NCBI RefSeq assembly: GCF_010091945.1 | Contig: NZ_WVIE01000001.1 | Span: 1-64,000 of the forward strand | DNA length: 64,000 bases | Direction: 5' to 3' | Source: Myxacorys almedinensis A | GTDB taxonomy: Bacteria; Cyanobacteriota; Cyanobacteriia; Leptolyngbyales; Leptolyngbyaceae | Shown: positions 1 through 9,061 of the stretch, one piece after another | Layout of the letters: each line of letters opens with the position of its first letter | Numbering within the stretch: the first letter of the stretch is position 1 | Made by a program: the position numbers and the translations under genes | The notes under the pieces: generated by a model | The model's input: only the letters and a program-made list of their open reading frames with translations | Database searches by the model: none | Told to the model about the DNA's origin: nothing

Positions 1-95
1 CTATTGCCATCAACCGAAGAAGCCTGCGATTGCCATTGACTATAATTTGCTGCCTTCGCGTTAAACCGAACTGACGTTAAGTAGGTGTTGAGCAT
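1..95 (-). CDS. possible partial hypothetical protein running off the left edge
   Basis: The minus strand stays open from position 161 to the window edge, in the same frame as the upstream 63-codon gene and directly after its stop codon. The first ATG in this frame is at 93-95. The translation (MLNTYLTSVRFNAKAANYSQ and onward) matches no family I recognise. The Shine-Dalgarno-like AAGGAG near 160-165 is too far from this ATG to be convincing. It could be a short real gene, the 3' extension of a mutated neighbour, or noise. Confidence 0.2.
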   Translation of the reverse strand, partial: MLNTYLTSVRFNAKAANYSQWQSQASSVDGN

Positions 96-161
96 CAGTT
101 TCAGCACTTTCAATTCATAATCTTTATCTGCTTCACTGACCGTTTGCTCTCCTAAAACTCC

Positions 162-353
162 TTAAGTAAGCCATTTATTCAAGCGCTCTTCCGCTTCTGC
201 TTGAGTCACTGTTCCTTGAGTCTCTGCGGCTTCTAACCCCTGTTGGATTTTAGCCAAAACATAGAGATGATACTGAACATCCTCGATCGAACAGCCATCC
301 GGAAGCTTTGCCAAAAGTGACTCGATGGTTTGCTTTATGGTGTTCATAGTCAT
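162..353 (-). CDS. small antitoxin-like protein, 63 aa
   Basis: The product is an acidic, helical 63-residue protein (MTMNTIKQTIESLLAKLPDG, then a C-terminal EERLNKWLT). It resembles small cyanobacterial proteins of the type encoded just upstream of RelE/ParE-like toxins, with the core SIEDVQYHLYVLAKIQQGLE at about residues 22-41. Here no recognisable toxin follows: the next frame does not look like a RelE-fold protein. The gene lies 18 nt downstream of the mfd stop on the same strand. ATG is at 351-353, with a second ATG two codons later. The antitoxin role is inferred from resemblance only; a lone or orphaned antitoxin, or a plain hypothetical protein, is equally possible. Confidence 0.5.
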   Translation of the reverse strand: MTMNTIKQTIESLLAKLPDGCSIEDVQYHLYVLAKIQQGLEAAETQGTVTQAEAEERLNKWLT

Positions 354-371
354 ATTTTAGATTTGACAACG

Positions 372-3300
372 CTATACCAAGGCGAGTTCGGGTAAGGCTC
401 CCTGCATTCGGCTAAGCCAATCGATCAAGTTCGACAATTGCTGATCGGCGTTTAGCATTCCCAAGCCTCGCACCGTGACTTTTCCAGACGTGAAGACAAA
501 GCGCGATCGCAGATGGTCTGGCAAGTTTTCTTTTAACAGATTCCACGCGGGTTCTTCCATCGGCGTTTCTAAAATCACATGCTGTTTGCCTTCGGGTTTG
601 ATGCGGGAGAAACCGAGTTTTTTGGCGACTTGTTTGAGTTCCATCACGCGCAAGAGTTGCTGAGAGGCGCTCGGAATGGTGCCATAGCGATCGTTCCAGT
701 CTGCCGCGATTTGGGTCAGTTCTTGCTTCGATTGGGCAGTTGCCACGGCTCGATACGCACTCATCTTTTGATCGAGATCGGGAATGTAATCGGCGGGAAT
801 AAATGCCGTGAGTTGTAGATCGATCTGCGTATCGTCTACTTGCGGAATTTCCTGACCTCGGATTTCTCGGATCGCGTCTTGCAGCATTTCCATATAAAGA
901 TCGAAGCCGATCGCGTCCATTTGTCCCGATTGTTCGGCACCGAGTAAGTTACCCACACCGCGAATTTCCATATCTCGAACCGCAAGCTGATAGCCCGAAC
1001 CGAGTTGCGTAAATTCTTGGAGTGCCCGCAATCGCTGCCGTGCCGCGTCTGAGAGTTGATGTTGTTTGGGGTAGAACAGCCACGCGTGAGCCTGAATGCC
1101 TGCCCGTCCGACTCGTCCCCGCAGTTGGTAAAGCTGCGACAGCCCAAATTTCTGAGCGTCTTCGATCAAAATGGTGTTGACTCTGGGAATGTCTAACCCC
1201 GATTCGATGATTGTGGTGCAGAGGAGAATGTCAGCCTCGCCGCCGCCAAAGGTAAGCATCACCGATTCGAGTTCCGACTCCGGCATTTGACCATGCGCGA
1301 TCGCAATCCTGGCTCCCGGAATCATTTCTCGCAGGCGGGCTGAGATCTCTTCAATGCCTTCGACTCGTGGCACAACGTAGAAGACCTGTCCGCCGCGATC
1401 GAGTTCTTGCCGAATCGCCGATCGCATCATTTCTAGATCGTAAGGAGAGAGATGCGTTTTGATCGGGCGGCGAGAAGGCGGCGGCGTTGTAATCAAGCTC
1501 ATTTCTCGCACACCTGAAAGCGCCATGTAGAGCGTTCGCGGAATTGGTGTCGCGCTTAAGGTGAGAACATCGACTTGCGTTCTTAGGGATTTAATTTTCT
1601 CTTTTTGATTAACTCCAAATCGTTGTTCTTCGTCCACCACGAGCAAGCCCAAATCTTTGAACGCGACTCCTTTTCCGAGCAATTGATGAGTGCCGACCAC
1701 GATATCAAGTTCGCCCGTGCTTAATCGTCGCTGAATATCTTTTCGTTCGTCGGGGGTGCGGAATCGATTGAGCAATCCGACTTGAATCGGGTAGGGCGCG
1801 AACCGTTCTTTTAGGGTGTGATAGTGTTGCTGCGTCAGAATGGTCGTGGGCGCAAGCATTGCCACTTGCTTTCCGGCGGTGACGGCTTTGAAAATCGCGC
1901 GAATCGCCACTTCCGTTTTGCCGAATCCCACATCCCCGCACACCAGGCGATCCATCGGGCGATCGCTTTCCATATCGTGTTTGACATCTTGGGTGGCTTT
2001 TAGCTGATCGGGCGTGGGCTGATAGGGAAACGAATCCTCCATCTCGGCTTGCCACGGCAGATCGGTCGGATAGGTGAAGCCTTGCTGCTGAGCGCGTTGG
2101 GCATAAAGTTGCAGCAGATCCACCGCCACTTTTTTAACGGCTTTACGAACTTTGCTCTTCGTTTTCTCCCAAGCCTTGCTCGACATTTTGTTGAGTTCTG
2201 GCTTGGCATCGCCCACTCCCCGAAATCGAGACAGCGATCCTAACTGATCGGCAGCGACTCGAAGTAATCCGTCTGCATATTTCAGTACCAGATATTCCCG
2301 CGTTTCTTGATTTATCGTCAGGCTTTCGAGCTTGATAAATTGCCCAATTCCATGACTTTTATGAACGACATAATCTCCGGGTTGGAGCTTGTTTGGATCG
2401 ACTTGCTTAGACGCGGCGCGGCGACGTTTGCGAACATAGGTCGGGGTTGCCAGCGTTTGCTGCCCAAAGAATTCTTTATCCGTGATGACAACGATACGAA
2501 ACGTCGGCAGAATGAAGCCTTCAAGTTCTGCCAATCCTGAATATTTGACGGCAACGGGGACATGCTGAATTTGCAGTTTATCGATCGCCAGATAATCTCG
2601 TGGATTGGGCACAAACTGAGCGGGGCAATCGTGTTCTTGCAGCAACGCCACCGATCGCGAGGGTTGCGCCGACACCAGCCAGATGGCAAAGTTGCGATCG
2701 CGCTCTCCTCTCAGCGTCTCTGCCAACCGCGCAAACTGATGCGGAATCGCCGCAACCGGGCGACTCGCCAAATTCAGCCCATTCTGTTCTTCCGCCAGTT
2801 CGGAGAGATACAGCCGCTCAAATCGTTCAGCCTCCGCCAACGAGTCTGTAAACGAGCGATGAATCTTGGGCAACGGCTGTTTGGCGCTCACTTCCTGCCA
2901 CTGTTCTTCCACATGTTCGACCCAGCGATCGCTGTGCGCCTGCGTCATATCCGGTTCGTCGATCGCAATCAGCGTAGTTTCTGGCAAATAGTCCAACAGC
3001 GATGCCGGACGCGGGAACGCCAAGCCTAAAAAGCGTCGCAATCCTTCAAGCGGTTGCCCATCATCAAAGCGCTCTTGCTCTTCGGGTGAAAGGTAAGGCG
3101 CGAGAAGTTCGGCAGTTAGGCAAGATTGAATAATCGGTGAAAAACTCGTAGGCGTGAGAATAATCTTGTCAATGCGATCGAGAGAGCGCTGCGTAGACGG
3201 GTCAAACTCCCGAATCTGATCCAAGTCATCGCCAAACAACTCCAGCCGAATTGGCAACTCAGACGCGACCGGAAACACATCAACAATGTCTCCCCGACGG

Positions 3301-3893
3301 CTCCACTGTCCCTCGGTTTCAACCAAATTTACCCGCTCATAGCCCAACCGCGCTAATTCTTCGCTCAACCCATTGAGATTCAGTTCTTGCCCTTTTTCGA
3401 GAGATAAACAGTAAGGCACAAAGGCTTCGACAGGCGGTAAATGGGGTTGGAGGGCGCGTTCGGTGGCAACGATCGCAAAGCGAACGTCCTTCGGAGTCGC
3501 AAGCGAGGAGGGAGTTTTTTGATCGGCTTCGCGAGGAGGGACGCCTTCATCCCTTTGCTTCGCCAACTCTGCCAACACCTGCAACTGCCCCCACGTCATT
3601 TCTGCCTCTGCATCAAACGGCTCGTAGGGAGACGCCTCCGAGGTGGGGTAAAACTGCATCGTCTGCCAGCCCATCGCCTCAAGCTGAGCGCTCCACCGCC
3701 CCGCTTCTTCTAGCGTCGAGGTCACCACAACAAGCGGACGTGATTGAGCTTGCGCCAGCGTAGATGCCACCAACCCTTTGGGTAACCGGGCCAGACCACT
3801 GAGATGCAAAGAGCCTTGCTGGTTCAGTTTTTTGAGCAACTCCGCCGCAAGAAGCGATCGACCAAGCGCACGAGTAATCGAAGAAAAAGCCAT
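372..3893 (-). CDS. mfd: transcription-repair coupling factor Mfd
   Basis: A full-length 1173-residue Mfd. The protein removes RNA polymerase stalled at DNA lesions and recruits UvrA for nucleotide excision repair. Visible parts, in order, are the UvrB-like N-terminal region, the CarD-like RNA-polymerase interaction domain with [20 protein letters not shown] at about residues 505-525, the translocase Walker [16 protein letters not shown], the DEEQRFG box, the [13 protein letters not shown] motif, the QLRGRVGR motif VI, and the C-terminal TRCF domain. The start is ATG 3893, with divergent genes upstream. A short low-complexity stretch at about residues 117-138 ([17 protein letters not shown]) coincides with repeated DNA and looks like an insertion in a variable loop between conserved blocks. 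It should not affect the motor. Confidence 0.97.
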   Translation of the reverse strand: MAFSSITRALGRSLLAAELLKKLNQQGSLHLSGLARLPKGLVASTLAQAQSRPLVVVTSTLEEAGRWSAQLEAMGWQTMQFYPTSEASPYEPFDAEAEMTWGQLQVLAELAKQRDEGVPPREADQKTPSSLATPKDVRFAIVATERALQPHLPPVEAFVPYCLSLEKGQELNLNGLSEELARLGYERVNLVETEGQWSRRGDIVDVFPVASELPIRLELFGDDLDQIREFDPSTQRSLDRIDKIILTPTSFSPIIQSCLTAELLAPYLSPEEQERFDDGQPLEGLRRFLGLAFPRPASLLDYLPETTLIAIDEPDMTQAHSDRWVEHVEEQWQEVSAKQPLPKIHRSFTDSLAEAERFERLYLSELAEEQNGLNLASRPVAAIPHQFARLAETLRGERDRNFAIWLVSAQPSRSVALLQEHDCPAQFVPNPRDYLAIDKLQIQHVPVAVKYSGLAELEGFILPTFRIVVITDKEFFGQQTLATPTYVRKRRRAASKQVDPNKLQPGDYVVHKSHGIGQFIKLESLTINQETREYLVLKYADGLLRVAADQLGSLSRFRGVGDAKPELNKMSSKAWEKTKSKVRKAVKKVAVDLLQLYAQRAQQQGFTYPTDLPWQAEMEDSFPYQPTPDQLKATQDVKHDMESDRPMDRLVCGDVGFGKTEVAIRAIFKAVTAGKQVAMLAPTTILTQQHYHTLKERFAPYPIQVGLLNRFRTPDERKDIQRRLSTGELDIVVGTHQLLGKGVAFKDLGLLVVDEEQRFGVNQKEKIKSLRTQVDVLTLSATPIPRTLYMALSGVREMSLITTPPPSRRPIKTHLSPYDLEMMRSAIRQELDRGGQVFYVVPRVEGIEEISARLREMIPGARIAIAHGQMPESELESVMLTFGGGEADILLCTTIIESGLDIPRVNTILIEDAQKFGLSQLYQLRGRVGRAGIQAHAWLFYPKQHQLSDAARQRLRALQEFTQLGSGYQLAVRDMEIRGVGNLLGAEQSGQMDAIGFDLYMEMLQDAIREIRGQEIPQVDDTQIDLQLTAFIPADYIPDLDQKMSAYRAVATAQSKQELTQIAADWNDRYGTIPSASQQLLRVMELKQVAKKLGFSRIKPEGKQHVILETPMEEPAWNLLKENLPDHLRSRFVFTSGKVTVRGLGMLNADQQLSNLIDWLSRMQGALPELALV
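3503..3541. repeat. duplicated 11-mer inside mfd
   Basis: The 11-mer GCGAGGAGGGA occurs at 3503-3513 and again at 3531-3541, 28 bp apart, so the two copies are translated in different frames. The second copy is followed by CGCC, which on the other strand gives GGCGTCCC. The same octamer appears in an intergenic repeat-like stretch at 8535-8542. It probably marks a dispersed repeat inserted into a tolerant loop of mfd. Confidence 0.4.
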
Positions 3894-4183
3894 TGCAGCC
3901 GCCGAGGGGAACCCAAAAGGTGAACTTTTTACATTCTAAGCTCGACTTGGTGATTTAGCAGAAGCGGAAAGCCGACAGGGTAAGGGAAAACCCCGATCGG
4001 ACGACTCAGGGACGCGCTTTAAAATCTTGCGGGCGCTCTGCCCTTTCTAATTGAATCTCTCTCATAGGTGGAGATGAATTCGGGTTTATGCGATCCTAGG
4101 TTTGTGCGATTCTAAGAGACAGCCTCACGGTTTGACCCACATCTCAAAGTGCCTAACATTATTTTTTGAGAACTTTTATTTTC

Positions 4184-5614
4184 ATGGAAACGAACAACTT
4201 TTCAGATGCATCATCGGGCGATCGCGGCGTGACGCTACCTAGAGTCGGGATTGTGACGATGATCCGGTTGGGTTTATTTCAAATGGGGCTTGGCATGATG
4301 TCAGTGCTGGTGTTTGGGGTGCTCAACCGCGTGTTAATTCGAGAACTGGGCGTGCCCGCTACGATCGCAACGGTGATTTTGGCATTAACCCTGTTTGTTG
4401 CGCCTACCCGCGTTGTGTTTGGGCAACTTTCAGACACCAAACCGATTTGGGGGCTACATCGGACAAACTACGTGTTGATCGGAGCCGGTAGTTTGGTCAC
4501 GCTGGCATATCTCTCTGTGCAAGTGATGTGGCAAGCGGGAGCCAGTTTGCAAGCGACAGGCTGGACGGTGCAGACCTATGGTTGGTTAGGCGTTCTCGCG
4601 GTCATGTTTGGGCTGTATGGAATTGCCGTCGGTGCTTGCTCGACGCCCTTTGCCACGCTATTAGTCGATGTGACCGAAGAAGAGGATCGCTCGAAGATTG
4701 TGGCGATCGATTGGTCGATGCTGATTGGCGGAACCATTATTGGGGCAATTGCGATCGGGGTGTTGCTCCGGCAAGTCGCGATTGATGCCTCGATCGAGAC
4801 GATCCGGGCGGGGGTCAATCGATTGTTTGTCATTGTGCCGCTCGTGGTGTTTGGGCTAGCCTGGGTGGCGACGTGGGGCGTTGAGCGGAAGTATTCGCGC
4901 TTTGCAGCACGCACGGTGGCGTTTAACCCTGAAGGAAAATTGTCGCTAAAAAGGGCATGGCGCATTTTAACGGCAAGTCGTCAGACCCGGCTTTTTTTCA
5001 CGTTTCTTGTCGCTATGACGATGGGCTTGTTTATGCAAGATCCGGTGTTGGAGACCTACGGCGGCGATGTGTTTGAGATGACGCTGGGAGAGACCGCTAG
5101 TTTGAATGCATTCTGGGGAACGGGAACAGTAGTGGGAATTATGCTGGCTGGCTTTTTCATGAGTCCGCGCATTGGCAAACGCAGAACGGCAAAATGGGGC
5201 TGCATTTTAACTGCCGCGTCGCTAGTTTGGGTGATTTTGGCAGGGTTTACGGCAAATCCGAAAGCCTTGCAGATGGCGCTGTTGATCTTTGGGTTGGCAT
5301 CTGGGGTGACAACAACGGGCGCAATTACGCTCATGCTGGATCTCACGGCAGCAGAAACGGCGGGAACGTTTATCGGCGCGTGGGGATTATCTCAGGCGTT
5401 GTCGAAAGGGCTATCTACAGTGATCGGTGGGGCGACGCTGGATCTAGGCAAACGGCTGACGACCAATCTTGTGGTTGCTTACGGATTGGTATTTACGTTG
5501 CAGGCGTGCTGTATGGTGGCGGCGGTTGGGTTGCTCAGCCGGGTTAGTGTGCAAGAGTTTCGGGCAAATGCGAAAGATGCGATCGCAGCGGTGCTCAACC
5601 ATGAGGGCGATTAG
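4184..5614 (+). CDS. PucC/BCH-family MFS carrier (chlorophyll-protein assembly family)
   Basis: A 476-residue polytopic membrane protein with about 12 hydrophobic segments. Its features match the BCD/PucC branch of the major facilitator superfamily: an early GLFQMGLGMMSVLVFGVLNR segment and a LIRELGVPA cytoplasmic turn. Relatives are PucC and LhaA of phototrophic bacteria, which help assemble light-harvesting or pigment-protein complexes. Cyanobacterial members have a less certain role, and the pigment link here is by family only. I chose ATG 4184 over an in-frame TTG six codons earlier, because the upstream codons are AT-rich and do not resemble protein. It is divergent from mfd across a 290 bp spacer. 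Confidence 0.85.
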   Translation: METNNFSDASSGDRGVTLPRVGIVTMIRLGLFQMGLGMMSVLVFGVLNRVLIRELGVPATIATVILALTLFVAPTRVVFGQLSDTKPIWGLHRTNYVLIGAGSLVTLAYLSVQVMWQAGASLQATGWTVQTYGWLGVLAVMFGLYGIAVGACSTPFATLLVDVTEEEDRSKIVAIDWSMLIGGTIIGAIAIGVLLRQVAIDASIETIRAGVNRLFVIVPLVVFGLAWVATWGVERKYSRFAARTVAFNPEGKLSLKRAWRILTASRQTRLFFTFLVAMTMGLFMQDPVLETYGGDVFEMTLGETASLNAFWGTGTVVGIMLAGFFMSPRIGKRRTAKWGCILTAASLVWVILAGFTANPKALQMALLIFGLASGVTTTGAITLMLDLTAAETAGTFIGAWGLSQALSKGLSTVIGGATLDLGKRLTTNLVVAYGLVFTLQACCMVAAVGLLSRVSVQEFRANAKDAIAAVLNHEGD

Positions 5615-5742
5615 TCTGCTGATCGCCGTGACCCCCCACAGATCGGTTTCGATCGCTAAACTAAGGGTGCCACCCTCACCCTGCCAAGACCTGCTCTGAT
5701 AAGATGGCTGCTGGCACTCTTTCATCCTTCATTGCTGTGTTC

Positions 5743-6567
5743 ATGCCCGACTTCTGGACTACGATTCAATCATTTGCCGAATCCACTACTCACCGCATCG
5801 GCACTCAACTCCTCAAAGACGTTGGACACGCCACCGCCTCCGAAAAAGCCGACGGCAGCTTGGTGACCCAATCGGATCGGTGGGCAGATGCAGAATTGCG
5901 GCGAGCGATCGCGCACACGTTCCCCGATCACGGCGTCCTCAGTGAAGAAGTCGAACATATTTTTCCAGATACCGAATGGTGCTGGATTATCGACCCGATC
6001 GATGGCACCACCAATTTTGCCAGGGGCTTACCTCTCTGGGGCATTTCGTTAGGCTTGCTCTATCGCGGCACTCCGGTGTTTGGCTACGTTTACCTACCGC
6101 CCATCCAGCAGTCGTTTCATGGCTTTTGGAGGGGCACTTCAGACCTGGCGATGCCGTCTGGCGCATTTCTCAACAACGCGCCGATCCGGGCAAGCCAAGC
6201 CGCCCTCTCTCACCATGAATTCTTCAATATCTGCGCTCGCAGCGTCAGTCTTCTCAAGTCGCCGTTTCCTGCCAAAATTCGCATCCTCGGCGTGGCGACC
6301 TATAACTTGCTTTCGGTGGGGGCAGGCATCACCTTGGGCAGCGTCGAGGCTACTCCAAAAATTTGGGATATTGCGGCGGTTTGGGTGATTGTGCAAGCGG
6401 CAGGCGCAGTCTGGCATTCCCTAGAATCAGAAGCATCAGAGCCGATGTTTCCCCTCACGGTGGGCAACGATTACACGGAGCGATCGTTTCCCACGTTAGT
6501 GGTCAGTTATCTTGACCTGATTCCCATTTTTGAACCGTTGGTTAAATCGGTGGCTCAGCAAACCTGA
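5743..6567 (+). CDS. inositol monophosphatase family phosphatase
   Basis: A 274-residue member of the Mg-dependent IMPase/CysQ/FBPase-like superfamily. The metal-binding and catalytic motif WIIDPIDGTTNFARGLP is at about residues 80-96, preceded by the acidic ESEEVEH-type segment (LSEEVEHIFPDTEW). The C-terminal metal aspartate region reads TPKIWDIAAVWVIVQAAGA. Substrates in this family include myo-inositol phosphates, histidinol phosphate, PAP and fructose bisphosphate, and the sequence does not settle which. An upstream in-frame ATG exists at 5704, but MPDFWTTIQSF at 5743 is the more typical N-terminus. The 3' end overlaps the convergent SAM-hydrolase gene by 26 nt. Confidence 0.9.
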   Translation: MPDFWTTIQSFAESTTHRIGTQLLKDVGHATASEKADGSLVTQSDRWADAELRRAIAHTFPDHGVLSEEVEHIFPDTEWCWIIDPIDGTTNFARGLPLWGISLGLLYRGTPVFGYVYLPPIQQSFHGFWRGTSDLAMPSGAFLNNAPIRASQAALSHHEFFNICARSVSLLKSPFPAKIRILGVATYNLLSVGAGITLGSVEATPKIWDIAAVWVIVQAAGAVWHSLESEASEPMFPLTVGNDYTERSFPTLVVSYLDLIPIFEPLVKSVAQQT

Positions 6568-7330
6568 TCACGATCGGGCTACCCACGACCAATCCCAGGT
6601 GCGCTTGAGCGTTGCCCCGGTTCACGGCGATCTCCACCCATCCATGACTGCCGACCAGCCCAACCACCTCTCCGGGATCGGCATCGGCATAGGTTCGCTG
6701 TCCGGGATAGCGAGTGCGATCGCACTCGACTGACCAGGTGCGATCGGCAACTTGCTCCCCTCGAACCGTGGTGATGAGGTTGCCAAAGTGATCAATCGCT
6801 TGCACTACGCCTTCCACAGCGGTGGGCGTTGCGATCGCGGTTGGAATCGGAAGCTGCACTAGCGAATCGATCGCGATCGCGGCTCCGACATGGCGCAATT
6901 GCACCCCGCGCGCCAAATAAGCACCCACAGACGCAAAAATATCTCGTCCATGAAACGTGGGGCTGGGCGTAGGCGTTCGCCAGTAGGCAGAGTTGGTAAG
7001 CTCAACACACGCCACCGCAGGGTTCTGGCTCAAAACTCCACTAAATATGCCATTATCCGGCCCTACCAAAAATCCAGTTTCACACTCAATGGCGATCGCG
7101 CGCCGTACACTCCCCACACCGGGATCGACCACCGCCACATGCACCGTCCCCGGCGGAAAGTAAGGATAGGCAGTCATCAACTGAAACCGCGCCATGTCTA
7201 CATCTTGAGGCGAAATTTGATGCGTCAGATCGATGATTGATAACGAAGGAGCAATCGCCGCGACTGTGCCTTTAAGAACCCCCACATACCCATCACTCAA
7301 CCCAAAGTCAGTTAGCAGCGTCAAAACCAT
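6542..7330 (-). CDS. SAM hydroxide adenosyltransferase / SAM hydrolase family (DUF62)
   Basis: A 262-residue protein of the DUF62 (SAM hydroxide adenosyltransferase) family. Members hydrolyse S-adenosylmethionine to adenosine and methionine and are related to fluorinases and chlorinases. Diagnostic segments are VLTLLTDFGLSDGYVGVLKG at the start, VVDPGVGSVRRAIAIE, GPDNGIFS and FHGRDIFASVGAYLARG. The start is taken as ATG 7330, because the family begins at the VLTLLTDFG strand; an alternative start lies four codons upstream. It is convergent with, and overlaps, the IMPase gene by 26 nt. The physiological role is poorly known even where the activity has been shown. Confidence 0.85.
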   Translation of the reverse strand: MVLTLLTDFGLSDGYVGVLKGTVAAIAPSLSIIDLTHQISPQDVDMARFQLMTAYPYFPPGTVHVAVVDPGVGSVRRAIAIECETGFLVGPDNGIFSGVLSQNPAVACVELTNSAYWRTPTPSPTFHGRDIFASVGAYLARGVQLRHVGAAIAIDSLVQLPIPTAIATPTAVEGVVQAIDHFGNLITTVRGEQVADRTWSVECDRTRYPGQRTYADADPGEVVGLVGSHGWVEIAVNRGNAQAHLGLVVGSPIVIRFAEPPI

Positions 7331-7403
7331 ATAGAGCCTCAATTGTTGCTAGTTTAACACGGTGCTAATTTGCCAAAAGGAATCGATTGGCGTGTTAAGT
7401 TTG

Positions 7404-7441
7404 GTAGCTTACACTACCGTTTGATTTTCAAGTGTTAGAAT
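7404..7441 (+). promoter_or_regulatory. NtcA box with downstream -10 element
   Basis: GTAGCTTACACTAC at 7404-7417 is an exact GTA-N8-TAC NtcA consensus. A TAN3T-type -10 box, TAGAAT, lies at 7436-7441, 18 nt downstream. Activating NtcA sites usually sit about 22 nt from the -10, so the slightly short spacing leaves open activation or repression. It precedes the 50-residue PirA-like gene that starts at 7482. NtcA is the cyanobacterial CRP-family nitrogen regulator that senses 2-oxoglutarate with PipX. Confidence 0.65.
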
Positions 7442-7481
7442 AAAACAGACATGCATGAATTTAACTTGAGGAATGTTTACA

Positions 7482-7634
7482 ATGAACAGAAATCGCCTTA
7501 ATTCCGCAGAAATTTCCAACCTTCACCGCGCCAATCTCCAGAAAAATCTTCAGCGTCGCATCGAAACTGCAAGAGCGAGAGGAGACGAGAATTTGTTGAA
7601 ATTGCTTGAAGCTGAGGCTCAGTATCTCAGATAA
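7482..7634 (+). CDS. small basic protein, 50 aa, PirA-like (PII-interacting regulator candidate)
   Basis: A 50-codon gene with its own ribosome binding site (GAGGA at 7468-7472, 9 nt before ATG), an upstream NtcA box and a downstream rho-independent terminator. The product is predominantly helical, rich in Arg and Glu, and cysteine-free (MNRNRLNSAEISNLHRANL, then RRIETARARGDENLLKLLEA). In size, composition and the ARARGDENL-LEAEA pattern it resembles the small cyanobacterial PirA/Ssr0692 group. PirA binds PII and relieves arginine-synthesis activation of NAGK, and it is under NtcA control. The assignment is from memory of that family and the promoter context. The gene itself is well supported; the PirA identity is tentative. 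Confidence 0.6.
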   Translation: MNRNRLNSAEISNLHRANLQKNLQRRIETARARGDENLLKLLEAEAQYLR

Positions 7635-7650
7635 GCTCTCTATGATCTAA

Positions 7651-7682
7651 ATTCAGTGCGATTCAGTGCGATCGCACTGAAT
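7651..7682. repeat. direct repeat plus HIP1-centred palindrome
   Basis: ATTCAGTGCG occurs twice in tandem (7651-7660 and 7661-7670). The second copy is the left arm of a perfect 22-bp palindrome at 7661-7682, whose centre is GCGATCGC. It lies just after the stop of the small PirA-like gene and could fold in the transcript, but it lacks a T run. It may be a mobile palindromic repeat or a protein site. Confidence 0.6.
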
Positions 7683-7723
7683 TTATTCATCTCATTATTG
7701 CTCTTGTGCATGATCTTAAACCT

Positions 7724-7751
7724 AGACGCAGCCTCACTACTGCGTCTTTTT
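7724..7751 (+). terminator. rho-independent terminator of the PirA-like gene
   Basis: The arms AGACGCAG (7724-7731) and CTGCGTCT (7740-7747) form an 8-bp stem with an 8-nt loop, followed by a run of Ts. It ends the short NtcA-controlled unit before the next gene. Confidence 0.8.
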
Positions 7752-7896
7752 GTTGCACATTTTTATTCGAGCTATCGCCCCCTTGCCAGGGTCAAGCCTT
7801 GATCAAAACTTGGGTGAAACTACTCGATCGCTTCCTGTTGGCGATTTGTCTGCCTGGGGAACAACTGAGTTTAGACCTTTTCTACCCTACACCCCT

Positions 7897-8481
7897 ATGC
7901 AATATCCCCTAGAACTCACCTTCAAATTTTGGGCATTGGCTCCCCAAATCTCTGTCAAAAACGCTCAAGGTACCGTTGTTTTGTATGTCCGCCAAAAGCT
8001 GTTCAAGCTCAAAGAGGCGATCAACGTGTTCTCTGACAGCCAACGCAACACCCTCATTTATGACATCAAAGCCGATCGCATCATCGACTTTTCGGCGTGC
8101 TACCACTTTTCAGATGCCGACGGCAAACCCATAGGTGCAGTCAAACGGCAGGGGCTGCGATCGCTCTGGCGCGCCCACTACGACATCTTAGACGGAGATG
8201 CCGCCGCTTTTACCATTCAAGAAGAAAACCCTTGGATTAAAGTCATCGATACGCTGTTTGCAGAGGTTCCTGTCGTTGGCATCTTTACCGGATACTTCTT
8301 TAACCCGACTTATATTGTGAGCCGCCCCAACGGCAAAACCGTGATGCGGCTTTCCAAGCAACCCACCTTTTTGTCGAGGGTGTTCTCTATCCAACAAATC
8401 GATCAACTCAGCGATCGCGAAGAAGCCCAAGTGTTGCTCAGCTTGTTAATGATGCTGCTCCTAGAGCGCAATCGCGGTTAA
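7897..8481 (+). CDS. LURP-one-related / tubby-like beta-barrel protein
   Basis: A 194-residue protein with the alternating beta-strand pattern of the LURP-one-related (LOR) family, which has a tubby-like 12-strand barrel and a central helix. Visible strands include NAQGTVVLYVRQKLFKLKE, NTLIYDIKADRIIDF, DGKPIGAVKRQGLRSLWRA and GKTVMRLSKQPTF. Bacterial LOR proteins have no established biochemical role; plant members are defence-associated and the fold is shared with phospholipid scramblases. The ATG at 7897 begins the conserved part. Roughly 49 further in-frame codons upstream overlap the neighbour's terminator and are probably not translated. The gene appears monocistronic. Confidence 0.65.
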   Translation: MQYPLELTFKFWALAPQISVKNAQGTVVLYVRQKLFKLKEAINVFSDSQRNTLIYDIKADRIIDFSACYHFSDADGKPIGAVKRQGLRSLWRAHYDILDGDAAAFTIQEENPWIKVIDTLFAEVPVVGIFTGYFFNPTYIVSRPNGKTVMRLSKQPTFLSRVFSIQQIDQLSDREEAQVLLSLLMMLLLERNRG

Positions 8482-8550
8482 GCCCCACGAGCAGTGAGAA
8501 AACCGCAACGTCTTTTTCTCGACTGCTCCGCTAGCGGCGTCCCCTCGGTC

Positions 8551-9000
8551 TCACTGCACCTGAGGTGGCTTGCTCGGAGAACTCGTTTCTGGACTGCACA
8601 CATAGTTGACAATCGTATACGCACTGCTGCCCCGCTTTGGCTGACTCAGCGTACCCCCATCCCCATAATCAAACTTCTGGATCAACTGCCGATTTTTGGT
8701 ATAGGCATTTACCTTTCTCAGCCGTTGCGCCTTGCTCGTACAATCGACTGACCACCGCATTACTGCGCCATAAAGCGGCTGATCCACCTCCGTTTCTAAT
8801 AGCGCATTGTTGGGTTCTGGAAACTCGCGGTATTCCCAATACCAAACGATCGCATCATTACGCTGAATCGAACTGACATCCACAAAGAACTTGTCATTCA
8901 CCGAATTTTCGGTAATTTTCGTCCACTCGACTGCACCCACAGCAGGGCTATAGGCAGCAAACATAGCCCCTACAACCAAACATTTTAAGAAACAGTTCAT
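8551..9000 (-). CDS. exported protein, surface-adhesin E-like domain
   Basis: A 149-residue protein with a clear N-terminal signal peptide (CLVVGAMFAAYSPAVGA, cleavage near residue 23). It has a compact domain of the surface-adhesin E-like type: WTKITENSVNDKFFVDVSSI, VWYWEYREF, a conserved VDC and a C-terminal YVC that probably form a disulfide. Family members are secreted or periplasmic proteins of unknown function in many proteobacteria and cyanobacteria. It lies 61 nt downstream of another exported protein on the same strand, so the two may be co-transcribed. Confidence 0.6.
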   Translation of the reverse strand: MNCFLKCLVVGAMFAAYSPAVGAVEWTKITENSVNDKFFVDVSSIQRNDAIVWYWEYREFPEPNNALLETEVDQPLYGAVMRWSVDCTSKAQRLRKVNAYTKNRQLIQKFDYGDGGTLSQPKRGSSAYTIVNYVCSPETSSPSKPPQVQ

Positions 9001-9061
9001 AGAATTTTTTCAACCAGACAATAAACAGGAATACCGCGATCGCCAGTAGAAACCCCTGGGG

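Noticed and set aside
836..2689. Several minus- and plus-strand frames inside mfd
   Set aside because: They are shadows of mfd; none has a plausible ribosome site or motif.
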